A DNA stretch of 7,115 bases, taken from contig JADGGF010000225.1 in NCBI GenBank assembly GCA_019690055.1, forward strand, positions 1 through 7,115. Direction: 5' to 3'. The stretch's first letter is position 1. Every line of letters starts with the position of its first letter. The notes under the pieces were generated by a model that worked only from the letters and a program-made list of their open reading frames with translations, made no database searches and was not told the origin of the DNA. Shown one piece after another: positions 1-6,057 of the stretch. Origin of the DNA: Micromonosporaceae bacterium. Its GTDB lineage: Bacteria; Actinomycetota; Actinomycetes; Mycobacteriales; Micromonosporaceae. The position numbers and the translations under genes were made by a program.

Positions 1-46
1 GTACCGTACATCGGGTCCGCTCGGCGGTGGTGAGGGGACCGGTGTT

Positions 47-64
47 GTGTCCGCGACCGGACAC
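47..64 (-). terminator. Candidate stem-loop terminator after the xyloglucanase gene
   Basis: A perfect 7-bp inverted repeat (GTGTCCG at 47-53, CGGACAC at 58-64) with a 4-nt loop lies 6 bp past the xyloglucanase stop codon. No U-tract follows, so this would be a stem-only terminator of the kind often proposed in actinomycetes, or simply a 3' stabilising hairpin. Confidence 0.45.
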
Positions 65-70
65 CCCGCG

Positions 71-2770
71 CTAGGGCGTCCGGGTGCAGGTGAGGGTGGG
101 AACGCTGTTGGTGCCGTTCCAGCTCGCCAGGAATCCGAAGGTGGTGCTCATCCCGGGCGCGAGCGATCCGTTCCACGTCTCGTTGTCGACCCTCACCGAG
201 CTGCCGGTCTGGGTGTACCGGCCGCCCCAGAGCTGGCTGATGACCTGTCCATTGGCGAACGTCCACGTCACCCGCCAACTCGTCGTCGTGGTCGTGCCGG
301 TGTTGGTGACCGTCACCTCGCCCTGGAAGCCGCCGGGCCACTGGTTGGTGACCGTGTACGTCGCCTGGCACCCGCCGGGGGGTGGCGCGGTGTTCGTCAC
401 CGGCGGCGTGGTCGTCACCGGCGGTGTCGTGGTGACCGGCGGTGTCGTGGTGACCGGCGGTGTCGTGGTCACCGGCGGCGTGGCCGACTGCCGGTCGCCG
501 TAGATGATGCCGCGGCCGTTGGTGCCCAGGTAGACGCGGCCGTAGGTCCGCGGGTCGCCGGTCAGCGCATCGCCCATGTTGCCGTACTGGTGGGCGTCGT
601 CGTTGATCCGCACCCAGGTGGCGCCGGTGTCGTCGGACCGGTAGAGACCGGTAACCCCGTCGATCGTCCCAACCAGGTAGATCGCGTGGTACGACCGGCC
701 GGGCGCGGCCTTGCCGAACCCGACGTTGCGGGCGTCGGCCACCGCGGTGACCTTCGTGAACGTCGCGCCGGAGTTGGTCGACCGGAACAGCCCGGTCTCA
801 CCGGCCACCCAGATGTCGCCCTCGTGACCGGGCACGGCCTTGAAGCGGACGTGCTCGGTGGGCAGCCCGGAGGCGGCGGCGGTGAAGCTCGCCCCGCCGT
901 TGGTGCTCAGGTAGAACCGGCCGTCCGCGATCGCGTAGAACTTCTGCGGGTTGACCCGGTCCGACTCGACGATCGCATTGGCCGGAACACCGGTGGACTG
1001 GCTCCACGAGTTGCCGAAGCCCACCGAGTAGACGACCGGCTGACCCGGGTCGCCCGGGGCCCAGACGAAGCGGCTGCCGTCGGCCGCCGCGGCTACGGTG
1101 CCACCGTTGTTGATTCCGCCCGGCTCCTGGCCCTGGAACCAGTTGGCCCCGCCGTCCGTAGAGAACGCGACATGCGAATCGTTCGGTCGATCGGCATCGG
1201 TGAAGTTGCCGGCCCGGACCATCACACTGGGGTTCAGCTCGGCGTAGTCGAGGCTCGTGGTCGAGGTGAAGACCGGCTGGGTGAACATCATCGGCGGTAC
1301 CGCGTCGAGGTCGGTGTGCCGGAACCCGCCGACGTCACCGAGTGCGCTGATCAGCGGCGCGCCCGTGGGCGGACTGATCAGGTCGAGTACGGCGGTCTCC
1401 TCGAGGCCTTGCGCTACCGGGCGAATGGTGACCGTGCCGCCCCTGTCCCAGTTGGTGAGGTTGGTGGTGCCGTAGATGGTGGCGCCGGTGCCGTACATCA
1501 TCCGGTTGGAGTTGAACGGATCGATCTCGAGTGACTCGGTCATCCAGCCCAGCTTCGGCGTCACCTCAGGCGGTTGGGGGTTGCTGCCGAAGGTCAGCCA
1601 CGGGTTGGCCGAGATGTCCATGGTGTAGCGGAAGCTGCGGTTGGGGTAGCTCGTCCAGTCCCAGGCCCGGGTCCAGGTCGCCCCGCCGTCGGTGCTGCGG
1701 AAGAAGATGACGTCCGGCCACCACGAGATCTGCGTGGCCACCATGATGGTGTTGGGATTCTGGCGGTCGATGGTCAGTCCACTGTAGCCAAAGTAGTCGT
1801 CCGAGCTGCTGGACGGGACCGGGCTGATCTGGGTCCAGGCTCCGGTCGTGGTGCTGTATTTCCAGACGTCGCCCTTGCCACCGTCGTACGGCCCGCCGGT
1901 GTCGCTCGTCGCGATGTAGAGCACGTGGTTCACCGGATCGAGCACGCCCTTGTGGGCGATGTACCCGGTGGGCTGCCCGGCGATGCGCTCCCAGGTGGCG
2001 CCCCCGTTGGTGCTGCGGTAGACCGTGTTGTTCTTGTCCGCCACACCGACGTAGATGTGCTGGGTCGGGTTGCCGCGCGTGCCGGTCGACGGATCGAAGG
2101 TCACCCAGACGACGCCCTGGTTATCGCCCAGGTACGCGTCGCCGGGCTGCTGCACATACGTGCCCGGGTTGGGGAAGTTGGTGACCTTGGACCAGGTCAC
2201 GCCGGAGTCGGTGCTGCGCCACAGTCCATTGCCGGACGGCGCCCCGAAGTAGAGGATGCTGTTGCGGTTGGGGTCGATGGCCAGCCGCTCGCCCATGCCG
2301 CGCCCGGGCATGTTGCCGCCGAGCTTGAACGGCAGGGGCGACGCCTGCCAGGTGTTGCCCTTGTCAGAGGAGCGGAGGATGGCTCCGTTGTTGGGATCCC
2401 AGTCGTTGGTGTACATGCCCACGGCGGCGTACACCTTGTTCGTCTCCACCGGGTCAGTGGCGATGCTGACCACACCGTTCCAGCCCCAGTTCGACCAGCC
2501 CACCCAGTCGAGCAGGGGAATCCAGCGTTGTCCGGCCTCGTCCCACCGGTATGCCCCGCCGATGTCGGTGCGGGCGTAGATGAGGTTTCGCTCGGTCTGG
2601 TTGAATATGATGCCAGGTACAAATCCTCCGCCATCGATTCGTACGTTCGTGAACGTGTACGGGTCGCTGGGGGCGGCGACCGCGGGTGGGGTGGCGCCAA
2701 TGATCAGGGCGACAACGGCTACGCCGGCAGTGAGCGCAGCCGCCAGCGCCCCAGCGAGCTGCTTACGCAT
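71..2770 (-). CDS. Secreted xyloglucanase, GH74 catalytic module with C-terminal CBM2
   Basis: An 899-residue secreted glycoside hydrolase predicted to cut the beta-1,4-glucan backbone of plant xyloglucan outside the cell. Residues 1-33 are a signal peptide: MRKQ, a hydrophobic core, then AVAA before PSDPY. The GH74 module spans about 34-758. It carries eight Asp-box motifs (for example STDSGVTW, STNGGATW, STDGGATW, SDDTGATW), as expected of the two seven-bladed propellers. The candidate catalytic acids are D69 in ARTDIGGAYRW and D479 in GDVGGFRHTD. Their spacing of 410 equals that I recall for D70/D480 of Clostridium thermocellum Xgh74A. A tryptophan pair, W350-W351, resembles the pair tied to processivity in some GH74 enzymes. 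A Pro/Thr linker (about 763-792) leads to a CBM2 (800-899) with terminal cysteines C801/C895. W811, W848 and W866 have the same spacing as the cellulose-binding W17/W54/W72 of Cellulomonas fimi Cex. The ATG at 2770 is chosen for its RBS and signal peptide; the frame stays open upstream to 3187 without coding character. Endo versus exo action is not settled. Confidence 0.95.
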   Translation of the reverse strand: MRKQLAGALAAALTAGVAVVALIIGATPPAVAAPSDPYTFTNVRIDGGGFVPGIIFNQTERNLIYARTDIGGAYRWDEAGQRWIPLLDWVGWSNWGWNGVVSIATDPVETNKVYAAVGMYTNDWDPNNGAILRSSDKGNTWQASPLPFKLGGNMPGRGMGERLAIDPNRNSILYFGAPSGNGLWRSTDSGVTWSKVTNFPNPGTYVQQPGDAYLGDNQGVVWVTFDPSTGTRGNPTQHIYVGVADKNNTVYRSTNGGATWERIAGQPTGYIAHKGVLDPVNHVLYIATSDTGGPYDGGKGDVWKYSTTTGAWTQISPVPSSSSDDYFGYSGLTIDRQNPNTIMVATQISWWPDVIFFRSTDGGATWTRAWDWTSYPNRSFRYTMDISANPWLTFGSNPQPPEVTPKLGWMTESLEIDPFNSNRMMYGTGATIYGTTNLTNWDRGGTVTIRPVAQGLEETAVLDLISPPTGAPLISALGDVGGFRHTDLDAVPPMMFTQPVFTSTTSLDYAELNPSVMVRAGNFTDADRPNDSHVAFSTDGGANWFQGQEPGGINNGGTVAAAADGSRFVWAPGDPGQPVVYSVGFGNSWSQSTGVPANAIVESDRVNPQKFYAIADGRFYLSTNGGASFTAAASGLPTEHVRFKAVPGHEGDIWVAGETGLFRSTNSGATFTKVTAVADARNVGFGKAAPGRSYHAIYLVGTIDGVTGLYRSDDTGATWVRINDDAHQYGNMGDALTGDPRTYGRVYLGTNGRGIIYGDRQSATPPVTTTPPVTTTPPVTTTPPVTTTPPVTNTAPPPGGCQATYTVTNQWPGGFQGEVTVTNTGTTTTTSWRVTWTFANGQVISQLWGGRYTQTGSSVRVDNETWNGSLAPGMSTTFGFLASWNGTNSVPTLTCTRTP
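396..485 (-). repeat. Five 18-bp tandem repeats encoding the PPVTTT linker
   Basis: Five back-to-back 18-bp units begin at 396, 414, 432, 450 and 468. Each encodes PPVTTT or a close variant (the last decoded unit reads PPVTNT). They form the flexible, probably O-glycosylated linker between the GH74 module and CBM2. The central units are nearly identical in DNA, differing mainly at GTC/GTG positions, so the array could gain or lose units without shifting frame. Confidence 0.93.
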
Positions 2771-2775
2771 GATGA

Positions 2776-2782
2776 TCCTTCT
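2776..2782 (-). promoter_or_regulatory. Ribosome binding site of the xyloglucanase gene
   Basis: On the minus strand AGAAGGA lies 5 nt before the ATG at 2770. It is the only good Shine-Dalgarno in the open frame between 3187 and the signal peptide, and it decides the start. Confidence 0.8.
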
Positions 2783-2851
2783 CTGGGTCCGTCGGTGCAC
2801 GCACGAACACCTGGGGGGACGGAGCGTGCGGGCAATGGCGTGAGTCGATCG

Positions 2852-2872
2852 GCTCCCGAGATAGATGGGAGC
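2852..2872. promoter_or_regulatory. Inverted repeat GCTCCC-N9-GGGAGC over the xyloglucanase -10
   Basis: Perfect 6-bp arms (2852-2857 and 2867-2872) separated by 9 bp. The repeat overlaps the proposed -10 and start of transcription, a typical place for a repressor. The right arm with its flank reads TGGGAGC, the half-site of the CebR/LacI-type operator TGGGAGCGCTCCCA known from actinomycete cellulose genes. Here the arms are in the opposite order and spaced apart, so equivalence to a CebR box is only a guess. Confidence 0.35.
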
Positions 2873-2893
2873 ACATGGGAAGGACCATGTCAA
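2865..2893 (-). promoter_or_regulatory. Candidate promoter of the xyloglucanase gene
   Basis: Minus strand: a perfect TTGACA (plus 2888-2893), a 17-bp spacer, and a weak -10 TCCCAT (plus 2865-2870). Transcription would begin near 2858, giving a leader of about 88 nt. The -10 matches poorly, so either an activator is needed or the true start lies elsewhere. Confidence 0.4.
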
Positions 2894-2897
2894 CAGG

Positions 2898-2912
2898 TCG
2901 TCGAATCGACGA
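2898..2912. promoter_or_regulatory. 15-bp dyad TCGTCGA-A-TCGACGA upstream of the xyloglucanase -35
   Basis: A perfect 7-1-7 palindrome ending 4 bp upstream of the TTGACA box, a position suited to an activator or a second operator half. I do not recognise the regulator. A dyad of this length could occur once in such a region by chance. Confidence 0.3.
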
Positions 2913-3018
2913 GCGCACCGGATGGCCCCGCGGGCGGCGCGCTGGCTGGCATCGCGTCGGCGCCTGGCCCGATGCCCCAGGCCATTTCCCCGACCGGACT
3001 CGGGGCTACTCGATCGAC

Positions 3019-3049
3019 TGGACCTTGCCCCAGGGGCAGACCCCATGAT
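3019..3049 (+). promoter_or_regulatory. Candidate MerR-type promoter with central palindrome
   Basis: TGGACC (3019-3024) and CATGAT (3044-3049) are separated by 19 bp, the long spacer characteristic of promoters controlled by MerR-family proteins. Within the spacer sits a perfect 13-bp palindrome, TGCCCC-A-GGGGCA (3026-3038), where a MerR dimer would bind. Both hexamers are imperfect. Transcription would start near 3056, which is also an in-frame GTG of the downstream gene. Autoregulation by the encoded MerR-PP2C protein is an inference. Confidence 0.4.
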
Positions 3050-3085
3050 GACGTCGTGGCACGAGGCGACGAGACCCAGCAGCTG

Positions 3086-4147
3086 ATGACGATCGGCACG
3101 TTCGCCCGGATGGCCCAGCTGTCGCCCAAGGCGCTGCGGCTCTACGACGAGCTCGGCCTGCTGACACCGGCGGCGGTCGACAGCCACAGCGGCTACCGCT
3201 ACTACCGGCCGGCGCAGCTGGAGCGCGCCCGGCTGATTTCATTGCTGCGGCGGCTCGGCCTGCCGCTGGCCGCCATCGGCGCCGTGCTGGATCTGCCGCC
3301 GCGGGAGGCGGCCGCGGTCGTCGAGGCTCACCGGACGCACCTGGCGGCCCAGACGGCCGAGCGGGAGCGCCTCGCGGCGCTCGTCATCGATCAGCTCACT
3401 GGCGGCCACCGTGCTCCGGCGGGGCCCGGCGCCAGCGGGACCGAGTCGGCGGCCGGCCTGCGGTACGCGAGCCGAACCTCGCCGGGCCTGGTCCGCCGGA
3501 CCAACGAGGACGTCGCCTACGCGGGGCCGCACGTCCTGGCGGTCGCCGATGGCGTGAGCGGGCCGGCCGGACGGGCGGCGAGCACGGCAGCGGTTGGCGC
3601 GCTGCTGGGGTGGCGGCCCACCGGCGCCGTGCTGGAGTCACTCGCCGCGACCGTACGCTCGGTCCAGCAGGCGGTGCGCGGCGTCGCCGCCCAGGGTGAG
3701 GCAGTGACCACGCTGACCGCGCTACTGCGGGCCGGCACCGATCGGGTCGTCGTTGTCCACATCGGAGATACCAGGGCGTACGTGCTGCGGCGGGGAACGC
3801 TGGTGCAGCTCACCCGTGACCACACCCGGGTTCAGTCCCTTGTGGACGAAGGCGTGCTCGCGCCGGAGGAGGCGGCCGCGCATCCGGAGCGGGCGCTCCT
3901 GACGCGGGCGCTGACCGCGTCCGGTCATGACCTGCCGGACGTGTCCACCCACGACGTTGTGCCCGGGGACCGGTACCTGCTCGCCTCGGACGGGCTCACC
4001 GCGGTCGTGCCCACGAGCGGACTGCGCGACATGCTCGCCACGGTGACCGAGCCGCACGATGCGGTCGATGCGCTCGTAGCCGCCGCCCACGAGGCGGGCG
4101 CGCCGGACAACATCGCCTGCGTCATCGCCGATGTGGTTACGCCGTGA
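3086..4147 (+). CDS. MerR-family DNA-binding domain fused to PP2C-type Ser/Thr phosphatase
   Basis: A 353-residue fusion. Residues 1 to about 72 form a MerR winged helix-turn-helix (MTIGTFARMAQLSPKALRLY, then DELGLL and the wing GYRYYRPAQLERARLISLLR). Residues about 73-112 look like the dimerisation helix. An Ala/Gly/Pro linker (about 113-127) precedes a full PP2C domain (about 128-352). The PP2C metal-site motifs are intact: NED with D142, VADGVSG with D155, SDGL with D302, PDN with D341. HIGDTRAY (D228) and LTRDHT are also present. The phosphatase should therefore be a Mn/Mg-dependent enzyme acting on phospho-Ser/Thr. No MerR metal-binding cysteines and no GyrI-like effector domain are seen, so the phosphatase replaces the usual sensor. 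The ATG at 3086 is chosen from the normal MerR N-terminus. It lacks a clear RBS; an in-frame GTG at 3056 would add ten residues. The next gene overlaps by 4 bp. Confidence 0.92.
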   Translation: MTIGTFARMAQLSPKALRLYDELGLLTPAAVDSHSGYRYYRPAQLERARLISLLRRLGLPLAAIGAVLDLPPREAAAVVEAHRTHLAAQTAERERLAALVIDQLTGGHRAPAGPGASGTESAAGLRYASRTSPGLVRRTNEDVAYAGPHVLAVADGVSGPAGRAASTAAVGALLGWRPTGAVLESLAATVRSVQQAVRGVAAQGEAVTTLTALLRAGTDRVVVVHIGDTRAYVLRRGTLVQLTRDHTRVQSLVDEGVLAPEEAAAHPERALLTRALTASGHDLPDVSTHDVVPGDRYLLASDGLTAVVPTSGLRDMLATVTEPHDAVDALVAAAHEAGAPDNIACVIADVVTP

Positions 4148-5454
4148 GGCTCGGGACGTTTCTGGTCGACCGGCGTCCGCTGGCGTTCCCCGCGTTCCGT
4201 CGACTGTGGACAGCATCGGTCGTGGTGGCCGTCGCGGGCTCGTTCCATGTCGTGGCCGTGCCGGCGCAGCTGTTCGCGCTGACCGGGTCCTCGGCCACGG
4301 TCGGCCTCGCGGCCGGGGTGTCCCTGGCGACGCTAGCCGCCTCGGCCGCGTACAGCGGGGCGCTCGCCGACACCCTGGACCGCCGGGTACTGCTGCTCGT
4401 CGGGCACATCCTGCTCGTCCTGGCGTACCTGGGATTGTGGGGGCAGGCCGTCCTGTCCCTGGACAGCGTGCCCGTCGTGCTGGCGCTTCTGCTCGGGCAG
4501 GGCGCCGGCCTCGGGGCCACCCTGACCACCGCGGGTGCCGTCGTGCCCCGGCTTGTGCCCGGTGAGGTGCTCGTCGCGGCGAACGGGCTGAGTTCCCTGG
4601 CCCGCTACGCCGGCGCGGTCGTCGGTCCGCTGCTCGCCGGGGCGCTGATCCCGCTGGTCGGCATAGGCCCGCTGTACCTGCTCGATGCCATCGCCATGAC
4701 CGCCGTGCTGTGGGCCGTGGTGCGCCTGCCCGCCCTGCCGGCGCCGGCCCGCGCGACTACCCGCGGCGTGGCCGACCTGCTGGCGGTGGCGGTGGCCGCC
4801 GGTCGCGGAATCGCCGAGGGAGCTCGCTATCTGGTGGGGCAGCGCGTCCTTCTAGCCACCCTCGGCGTCGACCTGGCCGCCATGGTCTTCGCGTTACCGT
4901 CCGCGCTGTACCCCGAGCTCGCCGCGCTGACGTACGGCCCGCATGCGCTGGGCCTGCTCTTCGCGGCCTTTCCCGCCGGCGTGCTGGCGACCGGCCTGAT
5001 CTCCGGCACGGTCACCCGGATCCGGCGGCACGGCGCCATGATGGCCGGGGCCGCCATCGCGTGGGGCCTGTGCGTCATCGCCCTCGCCGTCGCCTCCGAC
5101 CTGTGGCTGGCGCTGGTCGCCCTCGCGCTGGGTGGCGCCGCCAACTTCGTCCTCAGCACGTTCCGCAACGCCATCTCCCAGGCGTACACCGACGATGCGC
5201 TGCGCGGGCGCATCCAGGGCATCCTCACCGTGGTGCTGCTCGGTGGGCCCCAGCTGGCCACGGTCGCGCACGGGGTGGGTGGTGCCCTCGTCGGTCCACG
5301 ATGGGCGATCGGGCTCGGCGGCGCGTTGACCGCCACTGCGGTCGTTGCGCTGCTCCGCCTGGTTCCGCAGCTGTGGCGGTACGTACCGCGCGAGCAGTCG
5401 ACGGCGGTCCCGGCGGCAGGGTCCGATGTGGATGGTCGCGCCTCGTCGCGCTGA
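4144..5454 (+). CDS. MFS exporter, EntS/MFS_3-like
   Basis: A 436-residue integral membrane transporter of the major facilitator superfamily, probably a proton-driven exporter. The N-terminus PAFRRLWTASVVVAVAGSF and the following helices resemble the MFS_3/enterobactin-exporter branch. The loop after the second helix carries a motif-A-like GALADTLDRR (residues 72-81). Near residue 150 LARYAGAVVGPLLAG matches the helix-5 motif of drug and siderophore exporters. Hydrophobic stretches fit 11-12 membrane helices, with a polar C-terminal tail of about 25 residues. The GTG start overlaps the preceding stop as GTGA (4144-4147), so translation is coupled to the MerR-PP2C gene and the two should be co-expressed. 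No siderophore or antibiotic genes lie in the window, so the substrate is unknown. The N-terminus fits the family without extension. Confidence 0.9.
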   Translation: MRLGTFLVDRRPLAFPAFRRLWTASVVVAVAGSFHVVAVPAQLFALTGSSATVGLAAGVSLATLAASAAYSGALADTLDRRVLLLVGHILLVLAYLGLWGQAVLSLDSVPVVLALLLGQGAGLGATLTTAGAVVPRLVPGEVLVAANGLSSLARYAGAVVGPLLAGALIPLVGIGPLYLLDAIAMTAVLWAVVRLPALPAPARATTRGVADLLAVAVAAGRGIAEGARYLVGQRVLLATLGVDLAAMVFALPSALYPELAALTYGPHALGLLFAAFPAGVLATGLISGTVTRIRRHGAMMAGAAIAWGLCVIALAVASDLWLALVALALGGAANFVLSTFRNAISQAYTDDALRGRIQGILTVVLLGGPQLATVAHGVGGALVGPRWAIGLGGALTATAVVALLRLVPQLWRYVPREQSTAVPAAGSDVDGRASSR

Positions 5455-5497
5455 GTGCGGTGGGAGAGATCGCTCTAGTTAGGCGATGCCGCTCTCG

Positions 5498-5519
5498 GCC
5501 CCGGTGGCGAGGTCGGGGC
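5498..5519 (+). terminator. Candidate terminator hairpin after the exporter gene
   Basis: GCCCCG (5498-5503) and CGGGGC (5514-5519) form a 6-bp G/C stem, plus one G-U pair, around a 10-nt loop, 43 bp after the exporter stop. No U-tract follows. It could end the two-gene operon alone or with the hairpin at 5553-5577. Confidence 0.3.
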
Positions 5520-5552
5520 ACCCGGAAACCGTGTCGCAGCGGCAATCGGAGC

Positions 5553-5577
5553 CCGCCTCGAGGCGGCAGGTCCGCCT
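5553..5577. repeat. Overlapping alternative hairpins CCGCCT / AGGCGG / CCGCCT
   Basis: The perfect 14-bp palindrome CCGCCTCGAGGCGG (5553-5566) is followed after 5 nt by another CCGCCT (5572-5577). The middle AGGCGG can pair with either flank, giving two mutually exclusive stems. It may be a terminator for the exporter operon or a protein-binding site. Confidence 0.4.
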
Positions 5578-5688
5578 ATCGGGCGTCGCCCACTATGCCC
5601 CGATTCAGGGGGAGAACGGCCAGAATGGTTGCTGGACCGAGACGATTCTCTGTGTGAGAAGACCCACGCAGGTCGAAGACGGTGTGTA

Positions 5689-5702
5689 TGTCAAGTGTGA
5701 CA
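5689..5702. promoter_or_regulatory. Dyad TGTCA-N4-TGACA, possible operator
   Basis: Perfect 5-bp arms (5689-5693, 5698-5702), with an inner GTGTGACAC dyad at 5695-5703. The minus strand also reads TTGACA here, but no fitting -10 and no minus-strand gene follow. It lies about 40 bp upstream of the candidate promoter at 5745-5775 and could be a regulator site for it. I do not recognise the protein. Confidence 0.3.
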
Positions 5703-5744
5703 CGCCGTAGTCGCAAATCCGACACCACGGGGCGACGCGGAAGA

Positions 5745-5775
5745 TTGACGGGTTGATCAGCACTCTCAGTAAGGT
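5745..5775 (+). promoter_or_regulatory. Candidate promoter upstream of the structured leader
   Basis: TTGACG (5745-5750), a 19-bp spacer and TAAGGT (5770-5775). Both hexamers are good for an actinomycete housekeeping promoter, though the spacer is 1-2 bp long. Transcription would begin near 5782, just before the closing stem of the predicted RNA structure. Confidence 0.4.
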
Positions 5776-5797
5776 CTTGCGCTCTCCGCGTCACCGG

Positions 5798-5938
5798 GCT
5801 CCTGCGCTACACATTGTGTGTCGCCCGAGCGACGTGGCCGCGGACCAGCCGGCGATCCGTTGGCCGGTTGACGATTGCCCCGGGCCAGGCTGGTCCCAGC
5901 CGCCCCGGTGGCATGACGTGAGAGGAGTGCGCAGGAGC
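5798..5938 (+). ncRNA. Candidate structured RNA or cis-regulatory leader
   Basis: A 10-bp perfect closing stem joins GCTCCTGCGC (5798-5807) to GCGCAGGAGC (5929-5938). Inside are a 5-bp hairpin GTCGC/GCGAC (5820-5833) and a 9-bp perfect stem GGACCAGCC (5842-5850) to GGCTGGTCC (5888-5896). The latter continues inward as GGCGAT with ATTGCC, including one G-U pair, across a bulge. GGCTGG at 5888-5893 can instead pair with CCAGCC at 5896-5901, so two folds compete. The element sits between a candidate promoter and a gene with a good RBS. I matched it to no riboswitch class I know (no B12 box, SAM, TPP, c-di-AMP or glycine signatures). GC-rich DNA forms stems easily, so this could be chance. Confidence 0.35.
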
Positions 5939-5997
5939 GAAGGCGGTGGACTGCCAATGGGGCAGGCGACCTGTGTCCACAGCAGACACTCGGTCGC

Positions 5998-6022
5998 GGT
6001 GGACGCGAACTCAGCGTCCACC
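5998..6022 (+). promoter_or_regulatory. Perfect 9-bp hairpin in the leader of the small basic gene
   Basis: GGTGGACGC (5998-6006) and GCGTCCACC (6014-6022) enclose a 7-nt loop, 35 nt before the GTG at 6058. No U-tract follows. The left arm can also pair with GTCCAC at 5975-5980, giving an alternative fold. It may be a regulatory hairpin or an operator. Confidence 0.4.
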
Positions 6023-6043
6023 CTGCGCTTCGCGCGCATGCCG

Positions 6044-6049
6044 AAAGGA
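6044..6049 (+). promoter_or_regulatory. Ribosome binding site of the small basic protein gene
   Basis: AAAGGA lies 8 nt before the GTG at 6058 and is one of the clearest Shine-Dalgarno sites in the window. It supports both the reality and the start of this short gene. Confidence 0.65.
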
Positions 6050-6057
6050 ACTCACTT

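Larger units (their letters stand above)
2771..3085. other. Divergent control region between xyloglucanase and MerR-PP2C genes
   Basis: This 315-bp gap separates two divergently transcribed genes and holds no credible gene of its own. It contains a TTGACA box with two flanking dyads on the xyloglucanase side, and a 13-bp palindrome between weak promoter hexamers on the MerR-PP2C side; each is listed separately. ORFs crossing it are run-on frames typical of GC-rich DNA. Confidence 0.75.
5455..6057. other. Non-coding stretch with palindromes, a promoter and a structured leader
   Basis: About 600 bp without a convincing gene. Open frames here lack family resemblance and clear RBSs. The left part (5455-5744) holds hairpins just past the exporter and a TGTCA-N4-TGACA dyad. 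The right part (5745-6057) holds a candidate promoter followed by a base-paired segment leading to the gene at 6058. I found no tRNA and no transposase. Confidence 0.6.

Noticed and set aside
396..485. CRISPR-like or mobile-element repeat array
   Set aside because: The units are contiguous 18-mers without spacers and lie in frame within a linker-coding segment.
47..1534. Long plus-strand open frame of 495 codons opposite the xyloglucanase
   Set aside because: It is antisense to an unmistakable GH74-CBM2 gene. Its product is Arg/Gly/Val-rich with repeat artefacts and no domain.
1574..3085. Upstream extension of the MerR-PP2C frame by about 500 codons
   Set aside because: It runs antisense to the xyloglucanase and through the divergent promoter region. 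The MerR domain begins normally at 3086, so the extension is a stop-free GC-rich frame.
2771..3187. N-terminal extension of the xyloglucanase frame
   Set aside because: A proper signal peptide with RBS begins at 2770. The extension is low-complexity Arg/Ser and overlaps the MerR start.
5540..5740. Possible tRNA or known small RNA
   Set aside because: No cloverleaf arms and no GGTTCGAATCC-type T-loop were found on either strand.
5576..5794. 72-codon minus-strand frame, considered as a transposase remnant
   Set aside because: No motif, RBS or terminal inverted repeats could be identified; resemblance to an IS fragment could not be supported.
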